Assembly: GCA_040219735.1 (NCBI GenBank)
Contig: JAVJRX010000184.1
Length of the DNA stretch: 64,000 nt
Direction: 5' to 3' (one strand)
DNA from: Coleofasciculus sp040219735
GTDB lineage: Bacteria; Cyanobacteriota; Cyanobacteriia; Cyanobacteriales; Coleofasciculaceae
Below are positions 41,768 to 51,201 of the stretch, one piece after another (the first letter of the stretch is position 1; each line of letters opens with the position of its first letter). The notes under the pieces were generated by a model that searched no databases, was not told where the DNA came from, and worked only from the letters and a program-made list of their open reading frames with translations. The translations under genes were made by a program, and so were the position numbers.

Positions 41768-44737
41768 TCAATTTCCTCGGGGAATTACATCGAATTCGGT
41801 TTTTAAGCGCACACCGACATCCGTTTCCGAGAAGTTATTGCGTTGCTGGAGGGTAAATCCCAGACGAAGATTGGGTAAAAATCGGAAATCATAGAATAGC
41901 TCTAAAACATCTGGATCTTCTTGACTTTCGTTATTCGATAATTCTTGACCATACCCTAATCCTAGGCGATCATTTTGGGTAAATACATCCAAAAAGCTAA
42001 CACCAAAACTATAGGTCGTAGCCGCTTCGTCAATTTCGCGGTTGATATACCGACCATAGCGACCAAAGACCCCCATATTCCACTCTGGAATAAAATATTC
42101 AGCATTGAGACCATAAGCCTCTTCCCGATCATCTTCTTCGATTCCAAAATTATTATCCCCGCGTGCGATGGAGAAAATTTCGTTAAATCCTGTCTCTGAA
42201 CCCCCGTCGCGATCAGTAGCATAAGTACCGCGAATAATGCCATTGCCATAGCGCAGACCAATTTCTCCAGCAAATCCATCTAAAGCAAAATCACCGATAC
42301 TTGCCGATGATGAAAAAGCCGCCGCTTTGGCTTCAATATTGTCAGTCAGTGTCCAATTGACCAAGAAGCCGGGGCGAGGGGAAATTCCAGTAGCACTTAG
42401 GGCAGGATTTGTTTGAAAAACGGGATTAAAGAAATGGGTGACGCCATCTTTAGCAAAGCTGTTGCGATCAAAGTAAGAGGTTAAGTCTAATTGACCGATA
42501 ACAAAGCGTAAATTCGGCAAATCGGTAAACGGAGCTGTGGCAAAATAAAGTTCGTTAATGTTTAATCCTTGGTTGGGAGAATCAGCTAAGCCACTATCTT
42601 CGCTGGTTAAATCCAATGTGGCAGCAAATAGCGCCCTAGGAGTTAGGGGATAGACTCCAGCCAACCGCGCCCTCGCTACCGATGAGTCGCCCTGTACCAC
42701 ATAAGTTCCTTGGAACTGTAAGGAGGGATCTCGCAACGCTGTGCTGCGTAGCAGGGAAGATGCTGGTTGATTGGGCTGGGTTGGGTCAAACTGAGGAGTC
42801 GCCACTGGAGGGAGCAGGTTTGGGTTAGGAGTACCGGGTACAACGACTGGATTGGGTGACACGAAAGGAGACTGTGCCAAGGAATTATTCCCGTTCAACC
42901 CGTTTGAGTTAGGATTAACCGTTGGGGGTAACGCCGCTTGAGTTTGTGGCAGGGAATAAAACTGTCCTCCACTGGGATTATAGGCATTAAAACTTGGGGA
43001 ATTTGGGTTAATCGGTGCGGGCAAGGGAACTTGGTTTTGGGGGAAGGAATAAAACTGCCCGACACCTGGATTATAGCCATTAAAACTTGGGGAATTTGGG
43101 TTAATCGGTGCAGGTAAGGGAACTTGGTTTTGGGGTAGATAAGAAAACTGCCCGACACCTGGATTATAGCCGTTAAAACTTGGGGAATTTGGGTTAACTG
43201 GTGCGGGTAAGGGAACTTGGTTTTGGGGTAGATAAGAAAACTGCCCGACACCTGGATTATAGCCGTTAAAACTTTGGGAATTTGGGTTAACTGATGGAGG
43301 TAAGGGAGCTTGGTTTTGGGGGAAGGAATAAAACTGCCCTGCACCTGGGTTATAGCTATTAAACCCAACTGGAGTTTGAGTGGGTGGCATTGACCAAACT
43401 TGCGGCGTTTGAGGGATGTAAGCAAACTGCCCGCCTCCAGGGTTATAAGGATTTGCTCCCATTGGGACTCCCATGGATTGTATTGGCACCAGGATTAGGG
43501 TTTGAGGCATATAGGGAACTTGTCCCCCTCCTGGATTATAGATGCTGCCCCCGATTGGCATTCCCATGGTTTGTACGGGTACTAGAATGACAGCTTGAGG
43601 CATGTAGGGAACTTGTCCCCCTCCTGGATTGTAAGGATTTGCTCCCCCAGGAAAGCCCAGAGTTGACGCAGGTATAAAGTTTGGAGTTGGGGCAAAGGAA
43701 GAGGATTGTCCCCAGGTGGGGTTGTAGGAATTGATGCCCATAGCCGCTCCAGTACCGGGCATAGGGATAATGTTGGGCGTTTGGTTAAAGGAAGAGGGCT
43801 GTCCCCATGTTTGATTGTAGGGATTAGCACCCTGGGGTTGCAGAGTGGGTGAAATGATAGAGGGAAAAGCGGGGAGCTGCCCTGAGCCTGAGTTAGAGCC
43901 TGTAGAACCTAGAGGAATAGTATTTGTCGGTACAGGTAAAGGAGATGAATTTTGTAAGAGGGTAGGAAGCTGCGCCACCTTCAAGTCGAAGTTATCTCTA
44001 AACCTGACAGAGGTTTCGAGGGCAAGTGTTGGGTTACAGGTGGTTTGATCTTGACAATTCTGATTAGAGGAAAGTTCGGGAGTCAGAAACTCTTCCTGAA
44101 TGTTTAAGGTTTGGTGGGAAGAATTTAGAGCCAGTTCTGATAAACCCGACTGAGTTGATATACTTGCTTGAATCGGAAGATTGGGGATGGGGGAAGGAAT
44201 AGTCCTGAGATACGTGCTACTTTCTGCTTCCTCTATATCGGTGGGGGCGGGACTATTTTCCTGACTCTGTTGCTCAGAGTGTCTCGCTGGAACGGTTTGG
44301 TCAAGTGTTTCTTTTTTACCAGCTTTAGCATTGGCTTCAAACGCGATGACTGAAGGTTTAGGATTCAGGTTCATCGATGGAGAAGCATCTAACCCTGAGA
44401 CGTTGCCAACCCTGTGGGCATAGACGGGAGCCTTATCTGGACGTTGGCTCAGTTCAAACACCCGTTGATGCGAGCGCTTTGCTTGATTCAGAGATAATGT
44501 GAAATCATCTGATGATTTTTCTCCTCCAATATCTTGCTGATTGGCAACCTCTGAGTCAGATAGAGTTGCCTGAGCGGGTTTAATTTCAAGTAATCCTAGC
44601 GTCCAAAAAGCGATAAGTGATCCAATACTAAGCAAATTAATCCATAGCAGCGGCTTAAGAAAGCCGAATCGTTGAGAATCAGGGACTATTAAGTTCATTA
44701 CCGGAGTTTGTTTGACCGATTGATGTTTGCCCTGCAC
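41768..44737 (-). CDS. Repeat-rich outer-membrane porin-like protein, candidate glucan exporter barrel
   Basis: A 989-residue protein. Seen: N-terminal hydrophobic segment (LLWINLLSIGSLIAFWTLGL), a low-complexity region, ten NxYNPxxGQ repeats spaced 25-38 residues in the middle, and a C-terminal part (about 690-989) with alternating hydrophobic strands and aromatic ends (LYFATAPFTDLPNLRFVIGQLDLTSYFDR, GFLVNWTLTDNIEAKAAAF, NLRLGFTLQQRNN) typical of a carbohydrate-porin beta-barrel. It is the last gene of the cellulose locus. I infer it forms the outer-membrane channel for the TPR protein. No close family name is assigned. Confidence 0.65.
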   Translation of the reverse strand: MQGKHQSVKQTPVMNLIVPDSQRFGFLKPLLWINLLSIGSLIAFWTLGLLEIKPAQATLSDSEVANQQDIGGEKSSDDFTLSLNQAKRSHQRVFELSQRPDKAPVYAHRVGNVSGLDASPSMNLNPKPSVIAFEANAKAGKKETLDQTVPARHSEQQSQENSPAPTDIEEAESSTYLRTIPSPIPNLPIQASISTQSGLSELALNSSHQTLNIQEEFLTPELSSNQNCQDQTTCNPTLALETSVRFRDNFDLKVAQLPTLLQNSSPLPVPTNTIPLGSTGSNSGSGQLPAFPSIISPTLQPQGANPYNQTWGQPSSFNQTPNIIPMPGTGAAMGINSYNPTWGQSSSFAPTPNFIPASTLGFPGGANPYNPGGGQVPYMPQAVILVPVQTMGMPIGGSIYNPGGGQVPYMPQTLILVPIQSMGVPMGANPYNPGGGQFAYIPQTPQVWSMPPTQTPVGFNSYNPGAGQFYSFPQNQAPLPPSVNPNSQSFNGYNPGVGQFSYLPQNQVPLPAPVNPNSPSFNGYNPGVGQFSYLPQNQVPLPAPINPNSPSFNGYNPGVGQFYSFPQNQVPLPAPINPNSPSFNAYNPSGGQFYSLPQTQAALPPTVNPNSNGLNGNNSLAQSPFVSPNPVVVPGTPNPNLLPPVATPQFDPTQPNQPASSLLRSTALRDPSLQFQGTYVVQGDSSVARARLAGVYPLTPRALFAATLDLTSEDSGLADSPNQGLNINELYFATAPFTDLPNLRFVIGQLDLTSYFDRNSFAKDGVTHFFNPVFQTNPALSATGISPRPGFLVNWTLTDNIEAKAAAFSSSASIGDFALDGFAGEIGLRYGNGIIRGTYATDRDGGSETGFNEIFSIARGDNNFGIEEDDREEAYGLNAEYFIPEWNMGVFGRYGRYINREIDEAATTYSFGVSFLDVFTQNDRLGLGYGQELSNNESQEDPDVLELFYDFRFLPNLRLGFTLQQRNNFSETDVGVRLKTEFDVIPRGN
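42950..43830 (-). repeat. Coding tandem repeats, NxYNPxxGQ units
   Basis: Ten related units inside the porin-like gene. Units 7-9 are nearly identical at the DNA level (NGYNPGVGQF with PQNQVPLPAP and NPNSPSFN), which suggests recent tandem duplication or slippage. Confidence 0.8.
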
Positions 44738-45739
44738 CCTGTCGCCACTCTAGCAAATGAATTAATCATTGGCGACTCATACAACCTCAGTTGAATTAAG
44801 GTTGAATCTTGTTTTATTGATAACCGAAGAGAGCCGATGATGTTTTTTGGTTATAAACATCCACCTGTTCTAGCTAAAATCACCCGATTACGCCTGAATT
44901 CCAGAAAATTGACAGGTCAATTCCTGCCATATTTATGGCACTCTTAGCACAATGGTTTAGTTAGGAACTAATCCCCACCCCTGAAACTTTTGCCAAGCCA
45001 CAGAAACGTTTAGCTCTAAATAAAACGGTAAGGCAAAGCCTAAATCCGTCCTAAGCTAAGTTTACCCAAAGGTACAGGCATGGATTGCCGAAACCGTTGA
45101 GTTACTATGGCTTCGCTCGTTACCGAAACAGCGATCGCGCCTCAGTCAATCCCCTTTGATCAAAGGTCTAATCAGCTAGCTGTGTTGGCTTGTGCAACAC
45201 GATGACAGATGGAGATACTTTGACTTAAGAGAATGGGTACTCCTTTCCTAGACCATAGTTTCACAGATTGTTTGCTCTTAGAGCGAAAATTGCACCCCTG
45301 AATAATTTTTAGATCCGCTCAAGAGGAGTTAGTCCATATCTAGTTTAATGCGTAGTTTGACAGAGGCTCCAGAACCCTTAAGCCATTGGAGCTGCAATTG
45401 AGCATTAATCTACAACCACGCCTTAACTTCTCAGTTTTAACATATTCAAGAAATTTGCCAAGGGGGTACAGAGTGTAGCGCGTCAAAACCTCCCAAATCC
45501 CCTGGGGCTAAAGTATTGATTCACTATTCCAAATATTCGCTGGTGAAAGGATAATAGATATGAGGCACAAAGGAGTAGAGTTCAGTTAATTCTGAGTGAA
45601 TTCACAGATAAAGAGCGGGAGGATGGAAGCCCCGTATTTTTCAAATCGGAGATGAAATCCGACGCGGCGAATTTATTCGCTGTCAACTGGTACAAAAGTC
45701 CACACCGAACCCGATCAACCGAGTTCGGTGTGGGGTAGT
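44738..45739. other. 1-kb gap upstream of the porin-like gene
   Basis: About 1000 bp between the cellulose locus and ugd. No open frame or RNA gene that I recognise. A HIP1 site lies at about 45130. The end holds the ugd terminator hairpin (45700-45733). It may contain the porin-gene promoter and a long 5' leader. Confidence 0.5.
45700..45733 (-). terminator. Hairpin after ugd
   Basis: Eleven-base arms CCACACCGAAC and GTTCGGTGTGG, 6 nt downstream of the ugd stop on the minus strand, followed by ACTTTTG. A stable stem with a weak T-tract, probably the ugd terminator. Confidence 0.65.
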
Positions 45740-47089
45740 TCACCGCCCGATTCCGACATAGCGGAACCCTGCGCCTTCTAGCACTTTAGGATCGAGAAAG
45801 TTACGACCATCAATGAGTACAGCATTATGCATCAGCTTTGCCATCTTGCCATAATCCAGAGTCTGGAATTGTTCCCAGTCGGTGACTAATACCAAGGCGT
45901 CACAGCCATCAGCCAAGCGATCAGGATCACCTTCCACCTGCACACCGGATAAACCGTGACTCATACCACTAGAGGAAATAATGGGGTCATAGGCTTTGAC
46001 TTTTGCTCCCAACCGATTGAGATTTTCAATCAGAATCAGTGCTGGAGCATCTCGCATATCATCAGTATCCGGCTTAAAGGTCAATCCCAGAAGTCCCACC
46101 GTTTTACCTTTGAGGATTTTGAGTTCTTGCTGGAGTTTTTCCACAGCAATTAAGCGCTGGCGCTCATTCACACTAACCGCCGCTTTCAGTAGCTGAGCAT
46201 CGAACCCATAGTCATCAGCCGTATGAATCAACGCGGAGACATCCTTAGGAAAACAGGAACCGCCCCAACCAATCCCAGCTTGCAGGAATTTACCACCAAT
46301 GCGAGTATCTAAACCAATCCCTTTGGCGACTTGAGTCACATCCGCGCCCACGCGATCGCAGATATTGGCGATTTCGTTAATGAAGCTAATTTTCGTGGCT
46401 AAAAAGGAATTGGAGGCATATTTTACCATCTCCGCCGAACTCAAATCCGTCACCACCACAGGGACAGGCGGTAGGGAGTTATCTTCTGCAGGTTGACGCT
46501 CAACGATAGGAGCGTAGAGTTCTTTCATCATGGCAATGGCGCGATCGCTATTGCTTCCCAACACGATGCGATCGGGGTTAAAGGTATCATAAATCGCTGA
46601 CCCTTCCCGTAAAAACTCTGGATTACTCACCACGTCAAACTCAACCCTCGAGTCTGACGTCGTATGATCGGCTACACCATCAAGTACAATCATTCGTACC
46701 CAATCCCCAGATCCAATGGGCACTGTTGACTTATTCACAATCACCTTGTATCCACCATTGAGGTGAGTACCAATACCACGGGCTACCGCTTCCACATAAC
46801 GAGTATCACTTTCACCATTTGGTAAGGCTGGTGTTCCCACCGCAATAAACAGAATTTCCCCATGAGCGACACCCCCTGCCAAATCTGAGGTAAACTCCAA
46901 ACTGCCAGCTTTACTGCAAGCTTGCATCAGTTCGGATAGTCCCGGCTCATAGATTGGTGACTGTCCTGATTTCATCAATTTGACTTTTTCTTCATTGTTA
47001 TCCACACAGATAACATGGTGTCCGATATGGGCTAAGCAAACTCCGGTTACTAAGCCGACATATCCAGTACCGATAACACAAACGCGCAT
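45740..47089 (-). CDS. ugd: UDP-glucose 6-dehydrogenase
   Basis: A 449-residue enzyme that oxidises UDP-glucose twice to UDP-glucuronate using NAD. Seen: N-terminal GTGYVGLVTGVCLA, SPIYEPGLSELM, NPEFLREGSAIYDTFNPDRIVLG, and the catalytic cysteine in GIGWGGSCFPKDVSAL. Full length. It follows the UDP-glucuronate decarboxylase gene by 93 bp on the same strand, so the two can supply UDP-glucuronate and UDP-xylose for the polysaccharide genes around them. Confidence 0.95.
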   Translation of the reverse strand: MRVCVIGTGYVGLVTGVCLAHIGHHVICVDNNEEKVKLMKSGQSPIYEPGLSELMQACSKAGSLEFTSDLAGGVAHGEILFIAVGTPALPNGESDTRYVEAVARGIGTHLNGGYKVIVNKSTVPIGSGDWVRMIVLDGVADHTTSDSRVEFDVVSNPEFLREGSAIYDTFNPDRIVLGSNSDRAIAMMKELYAPIVERQPAEDNSLPPVPVVVTDLSSAEMVKYASNSFLATKISFINEIANICDRVGADVTQVAKGIGLDTRIGGKFLQAGIGWGGSCFPKDVSALIHTADDYGFDAQLLKAAVSVNERQRLIAVEKLQQELKILKGKTVGLLGLTFKPDTDDMRDAPALILIENLNRLGAKVKAYDPIISSSGMSHGLSGVQVEGDPDRLADGCDALVLVTDWEQFQTLDYGKMAKLMHNAVLIDGRNFLDPKVLEGAGFRYVGIGR

Positions 47090-47182
47090 GAGCTGATCCT
47101 CTCTGGTAGATGGTAGGAATCAGGGCTATCTAGCTGATTGATTCGTTTGCTGGTAAGCCCCCTGACTTAATACTGTAATCGC

Positions 47183-48136
47183 TTAGCTCGAAACCAGGGA
47201 ATACCCTTCAGCCGTTAAGCGATCGCGGAAATCCTCAACAGTTGTTTTCAACCCCTCCTGTAAGGGTATCGTCGGTTGCCAACCCAGTAAAGTCTTGGCT
47301 TTGATAATATCGGGGCGGCGACGTTGCGGGTCATCTTGCGGTAGATCCTTAAATATAATTTCTGTATCCGGATTGACCATTTGTTGAACCGCTTGAGCCA
47401 GTTGTAAAATCGTATACTCATCCGGATTCCCCAGATTAATCGGTCCGGTATGATCATTATTCATCAACCGAATTAATCCTTCAACCAAATCCGACACATA
47501 ACAGAAACTGCGAGTTTGTGAACCCTTTCCATACACCGTTAGGGGTTCACCCTTTAAAGCTTGCACGATAAAATTACTCACGACGCGCCCATCATTTTCC
47601 AGCATCCGAGATCCGTAGGTATTAAAAATCCGAGCCACCCGAATTTCTACACCATTTTGGAGATGGTAGTCAAACGCCAGAGTTTCCGCCACTCGCTTCC
47701 CTTCGTCATAACAACTGCGAGGTCCAATTGGATTAACATTTCCTCGGTATTCTTCCGTTTGAGGATGGACTTCCGGATCACCATACACTTCTGAGGTTGA
47801 GGCTAATAAAAACCTTGCCCCCACCCGCTTGGCTAACCCCAACATATAGAGGGTTCCCATGACATTGGTTTTAATGGTCTTGACAGGATTGTACTGATAG
47901 TGTATCGGCGAAGCGGGACAAGCCAGATGGTAAATTTGGTCAACCTCTAGTCGAATCGGTTCCGTAATATCGTGGCGGATCAGCTCAAAGTAGGGATTAT
48001 CCAGCCATTTAACTATATTGCGCTTGGTGCCAGTATAGAAGTTATCTAAACAGAGAACTTCATGATCGGCTTCCATTAACCGATCAATGAGATGGGAGCC
48101 AATAAAACCAGCACCACCTGTAACTAGAATTCTCAT
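47183..48136 (-). CDS. UDP-glucuronic acid decarboxylase (UXS-type SDR)
   Basis: A 317-residue extended SDR that converts UDP-glucuronate to UDP-xylose. Seen: GGAGFIGSHLIDRL at the N-terminus, HLACPASPIHYQYNPVKTIKTNVMGTLYML (the UXS signature), STSEVYGDP, the catalytic YDEGK, and RIFNTYGSRMLENDGRVVSNFI. Full length. Divergent from the EAL-HlyD gene across 477 bp. Confidence 0.92.
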   Translation of the reverse strand: MRILVTGGAGFIGSHLIDRLMEADHEVLCLDNFYTGTKRNIVKWLDNPYFELIRHDITEPIRLEVDQIYHLACPASPIHYQYNPVKTIKTNVMGTLYMLGLAKRVGARFLLASTSEVYGDPEVHPQTEEYRGNVNPIGPRSCYDEGKRVAETLAFDYHLQNGVEIRVARIFNTYGSRMLENDGRVVSNFIVQALKGEPLTVYGKGSQTRSFCYVSDLVEGLIRLMNNDHTGPINLGNPDEYTILQLAQAVQQMVNPDTEIIFKDLPQDDPQRRRPDIIKAKTLLGWQPTIPLQEGLKTTVEDFRDRLTAEGYSLVSS

Positions 48137-48613
48137 AGGTTTTTCAGGATAGAACGACCTTGTGGGCTACTTTGAGTAAATTGATTCAGCTCTACCATGT
48201 TACATTTAAACCCACATTGGCAAGTCATCGCCATCCTTAAAATCGCTTCATTCCTTTCAGAACGTGAAATTGAGACAAATTAAACGCCCAAACCCTGACA
48301 ATCGCTTTTGCCTGTGGTTATGATATTGGTTGAACTTTCTTAACACAACTAGATTTTAGGCAAGCGAACGCGGTTTAGGGTGCATGATTTGATCGTTGAC
48401 TTGCCATACCTCAAAAGTTTGACCTGATTAACTGACAAAACTGCCCAATTTATTTTGGCTCAAAGGTTGTCGATCGATCCTCACGGCTCGAAGTGAGGCT
48501 GTAACCTGGCACAACGTTGCTGGGACGTTTCTGAGGGGAGTTCTCTGGCAGTTTTTGCGTCAGAGACATTAATTTCGGTGCTTAAGTTGTATCCACCTGC
48601 TTGAACTTAATTT
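48137..48613. other. Divergent gap before the EAL-HlyD gene
   Basis: A 477-bp region between the two divergent transcription units. I searched for a c-di-GMP riboswitch core and a gene and saw neither. It must hold promoters for both directions. Confidence 0.5.
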
Positions 48614-50752
48614 ATGCTGCTAGAGACCTTACACTCGCCAGAGTCTGTCCTCGCTCAAATGGATACCTTCAGTACCGGGAAATTAGAACTGTGGTTTCAG
48701 CCCGTTTATCAAACGGCGACGGGTGCTGTATTACACAATGAAATACTTCTGCGTTGGCGAGACGAAGCCGGAAATCTGCACTTACCCCAGGAATTCTTAC
48801 CCACGTTGTCGGATACCGGACAACTGCAAAAAGCTGATCGCGCCGTCATTCGCAAGGCAATAGAACTCTTAGCGGAACAGCCGGATCGATGCCTGTCGAT
48901 TAATCTTTCGGGAGAGGGATTAAATAACTTTGAACTGATCGAATATATTGAAACACTTCTGGATCAGTCAGGAGTTGACCCGAAGCAACTGAGTTTTGAG
49001 CTAACCGAATCAACCATCGCCAAAGATTTTCCCACAATTCGGGCATTTGTCCGCGAACTCAAAAGTCTCGGTTGTGCGATCGTTCTGGATAACTTTGCCA
49101 GTCGCGAATTAACCCTGTTTCAATGTCAACAACTGGCGGTTGATCTGGTTAAAGTTGATGGTCAACTCATCCAACGGCTAAAAACAGAACCGAGTAGTCG
49201 TGTCTTAACCAAAGCCATTCTCGAAGGCATTCAGGCGCTGAGTCAGGTGGCGGCTAAATTTGTCAGCGATGCGGTTACCCTCTCACTGGTGAAAGAAGTC
49301 GGGATTGATTTAGTTCAAGGACACCATCTTAAAACCCCTAGTCCATCACCCGATTGGACGGAATTAGTTCGCCCAGAGGAGGAACAGGATTCACCCACGG
49401 CGGAAGTCCAAAAACCCACTCAATCCTGGCGTTTCCTGGTGGGAACGGGGTTTGTGGTGCTGGGATTAGGGGCAGTCGGTGTGGGGATTGCCTCCATTGG
49501 CTATCGCCTCAGTCACTTAGTTGTAGACGGTAGCACGATTAACGGGCGAATTGTGCGGTTACAAGCGCCAACCACGGGTAATATTCAAGCATTTTACGCC
49601 CAGCCAGGAGTGGTTGTGAAATCAGGACAACTTCTCGCCCGGATTAGTCAAGAACCTAGTCCCCAAGAACAAGAAGCCCTACTCCGCCTAGAACGCGCCC
49701 AAGAACAAGAACAAATCCGCAATCAGCTTGAAAGTCTCGAATTACAAGGGCAAATTCAGGTGAATGCCACTCAGCTAGCATCGGCGAAACAGTCCCTAGG
49801 ATTACTGAAAACGCAGTTACAGCAACTTGAACGTCGAGACCAAGCCGTGCGACAAGTGGATGTAGAACTGGGCTTAGACTCGATTAAGGAACAGCAAGCT
49901 GTGGTTCAAGCGGCACAGGCAAAAGCTGAAGCCGCCCGATTAGATTATCAACGGTATCAAACCCTATTAGAAGCAGGAGGTGTATCCGCACAGGAAACCG
50001 ATCAGTTGCGCTTAGTCTGGCAATCCGCACAAGCGGAAGTCAAGCAAGCCCAATCTGTCCTGGATGGGACGCAAAAGGCAGTCAATGCTGCCCAAGCGGG
50101 TATTGCTCGCAGTAATCGCAATAATATTATGGGCGGGGTTCTGTCCGATCAACGGATTACTTTACAGCAGACGATTCAACAGCAATCCGTTGTGGTAAAT
50201 ACGATGGAAGCGCAATTGGCTAAACTCAAGCAGCAGCTAAATAACAGCCAGTCTCTCCAAAAAAATGCTCCTTCTCTGGTCAACGATCTCAAACAACTGC
50301 AAAGCGAACGTAAAGTGCAAAACGTGTCAGCCCCCTTTGCGGGTGTTGTCTACACTACGGAACGAGAACAAGGCGAACAGGTTAATCAGTTAGAACCAAT
50401 TGTTACGTTGCTTGATTGCAATAACCTGTGGGTAGAAACCGTAGTTAGTGCTGAACAAGCCAGTTCAATCAATACCGATAAACCTGTGACTGTAGGATTA
50501 GCAGGTTATGCCCAAACAGTCAAGGGTGAAATTGACCTGATTCAGCCGATTAGTAATATGCAGCAGCTTAATAAGTTGACCCAGGTTCAAGCCCTACAGC
50601 CTGCGATTCCGCCTAAATTAGTGGGACAACCGTTAACCCGAATTACAGTACGGATTCCACCGCCGCCGCAACATAAGAATTCCCAACAGTTCTGTGGATT
50701 GGGACAAGCAGCGAGGCTGACGTTTCCGAAGAAACTTTTTGGTAATCGTTGA
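48614..50752 (+). CDS. Degenerate EAL domain fused to HlyD/Alg44-like membrane fusion protein
   Basis: A 712-residue fusion. Residues about 20-245 are an EAL domain: E43 (EILLRW), N97, E129 (ELTES), D159, K180 and Q235 are kept, but the second Asp of DDFG is N160 and the EGVE glutamate block is replaced by VSDAVT (217-222). Phosphodiesterase activity is therefore unlikely, while ligand binding is plausible. One TM helix follows (272-296), then a periplasmic HlyD-type region: barrel-sandwich halves (INGRIVRLQAPTTGNIQAFYAQPGVVVKSGQLLARI and APFAGVVYTTEREQGEQVNQLEPIVTLLD) around a long coiled coil. Next gene is Alg8-like. Alg44 has the same layout with PilZ in place of EAL. Confidence 0.85.
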   Translation: MLLETLHSPESVLAQMDTFSTGKLELWFQPVYQTATGAVLHNEILLRWRDEAGNLHLPQEFLPTLSDTGQLQKADRAVIRKAIELLAEQPDRCLSINLSGEGLNNFELIEYIETLLDQSGVDPKQLSFELTESTIAKDFPTIRAFVRELKSLGCAIVLDNFASRELTLFQCQQLAVDLVKVDGQLIQRLKTEPSSRVLTKAILEGIQALSQVAAKFVSDAVTLSLVKEVGIDLVQGHHLKTPSPSPDWTELVRPEEEQDSPTAEVQKPTQSWRFLVGTGFVVLGLGAVGVGIASIGYRLSHLVVDGSTINGRIVRLQAPTTGNIQAFYAQPGVVVKSGQLLARISQEPSPQEQEALLRLERAQEQEQIRNQLESLELQGQIQVNATQLASAKQSLGLLKTQLQQLERRDQAVRQVDVELGLDSIKEQQAVVQAAQAKAEAARLDYQRYQTLLEAGGVSAQETDQLRLVWQSAQAEVKQAQSVLDGTQKAVNAAQAGIARSNRNNIMGGVLSDQRITLQQTIQQQSVVVNTMEAQLAKLKQQLNNSQSLQKNAPSLVNDLKQLQSERKVQNVSAPFAGVVYTTEREQGEQVNQLEPIVTLLDCNNLWVETVVSAEQASSINTDKPVTVGLAGYAQTVKGEIDLIQPISNMQQLNKLTQVQALQPAIPPKLVGQPLTRITVRIPPPPQHKNSQQFCGLGQAARLTFPKKLFGNR

Positions 50753-51201
50753 ATTGGGATTTATATCTCAATTTTTTTTGTCTGTATTCCCTTGATTGCA
50801 GGCAGTTATGGCTGGTTTATAGGACTTACGCAAAGGTTCTATAGGTAGGGTGTGTTAGCGTAGCGTAACGCACCTTAACCAATATATAAGTGGGTGGACA
50901 CAATTAAAGTTAACGGTTGAGATTAGGGAACAGGGAACAGGGAACAGGGAACAGTAAGGGTTTGAGGACGATTTGCCAAACTTAATACAGTACCGTTTTC
51001 TTTTGTCCGACTACTTATGGTGTGGCTGCGTAAGTCTTGGTTTAGTTACATCTTTTGTGAGGTAAAACATGATAACCGTAATCTCACTCGGTCAGGGCGG
51101 GTTTAGTTACATCTAGGTGAGGTGACAAATGATAGTAGTGAAACCCGCCCCTACACACCATTAAAGACGTGCCATGGCACGTCTCTACATCCAAAAACTC
51201 T
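50753..51201. repeat. Mobile-repeat gap between EAL-HlyD and Alg8-like genes
   Basis: No gene. It contains a GGACTTACGCA-ended element (50822-51037) that encloses four GGGAACA heptamers (50926-50954), a GGGCGGGTTT/AAACCCGCCCCTAC element (51095-51154) and the palindrome GACGTGCCATGGCACGTC (51166-51183). These insertions may separate genes that were once adjacent. Confidence 0.75.

Noticed and set aside
41962..43830. Several antisense or alternate-frame reading frames in the porin-like gene
   Set aside because: They follow the periodicity of the coding repeats; the main frame has the signal segment and barrel strands.
48137..48613. c-di-GMP riboswitch before the EAL-HlyD gene
   Set aside because: I looked for the GEMM core and saw no matching conserved blocks.
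48614..49350. Active c-di-GMP phosphodiesterase
   Set aside because: D160 is Asn and the EGVE glutamate block is missing, so catalysis is unlikely even though the EAL-type fold is clear.
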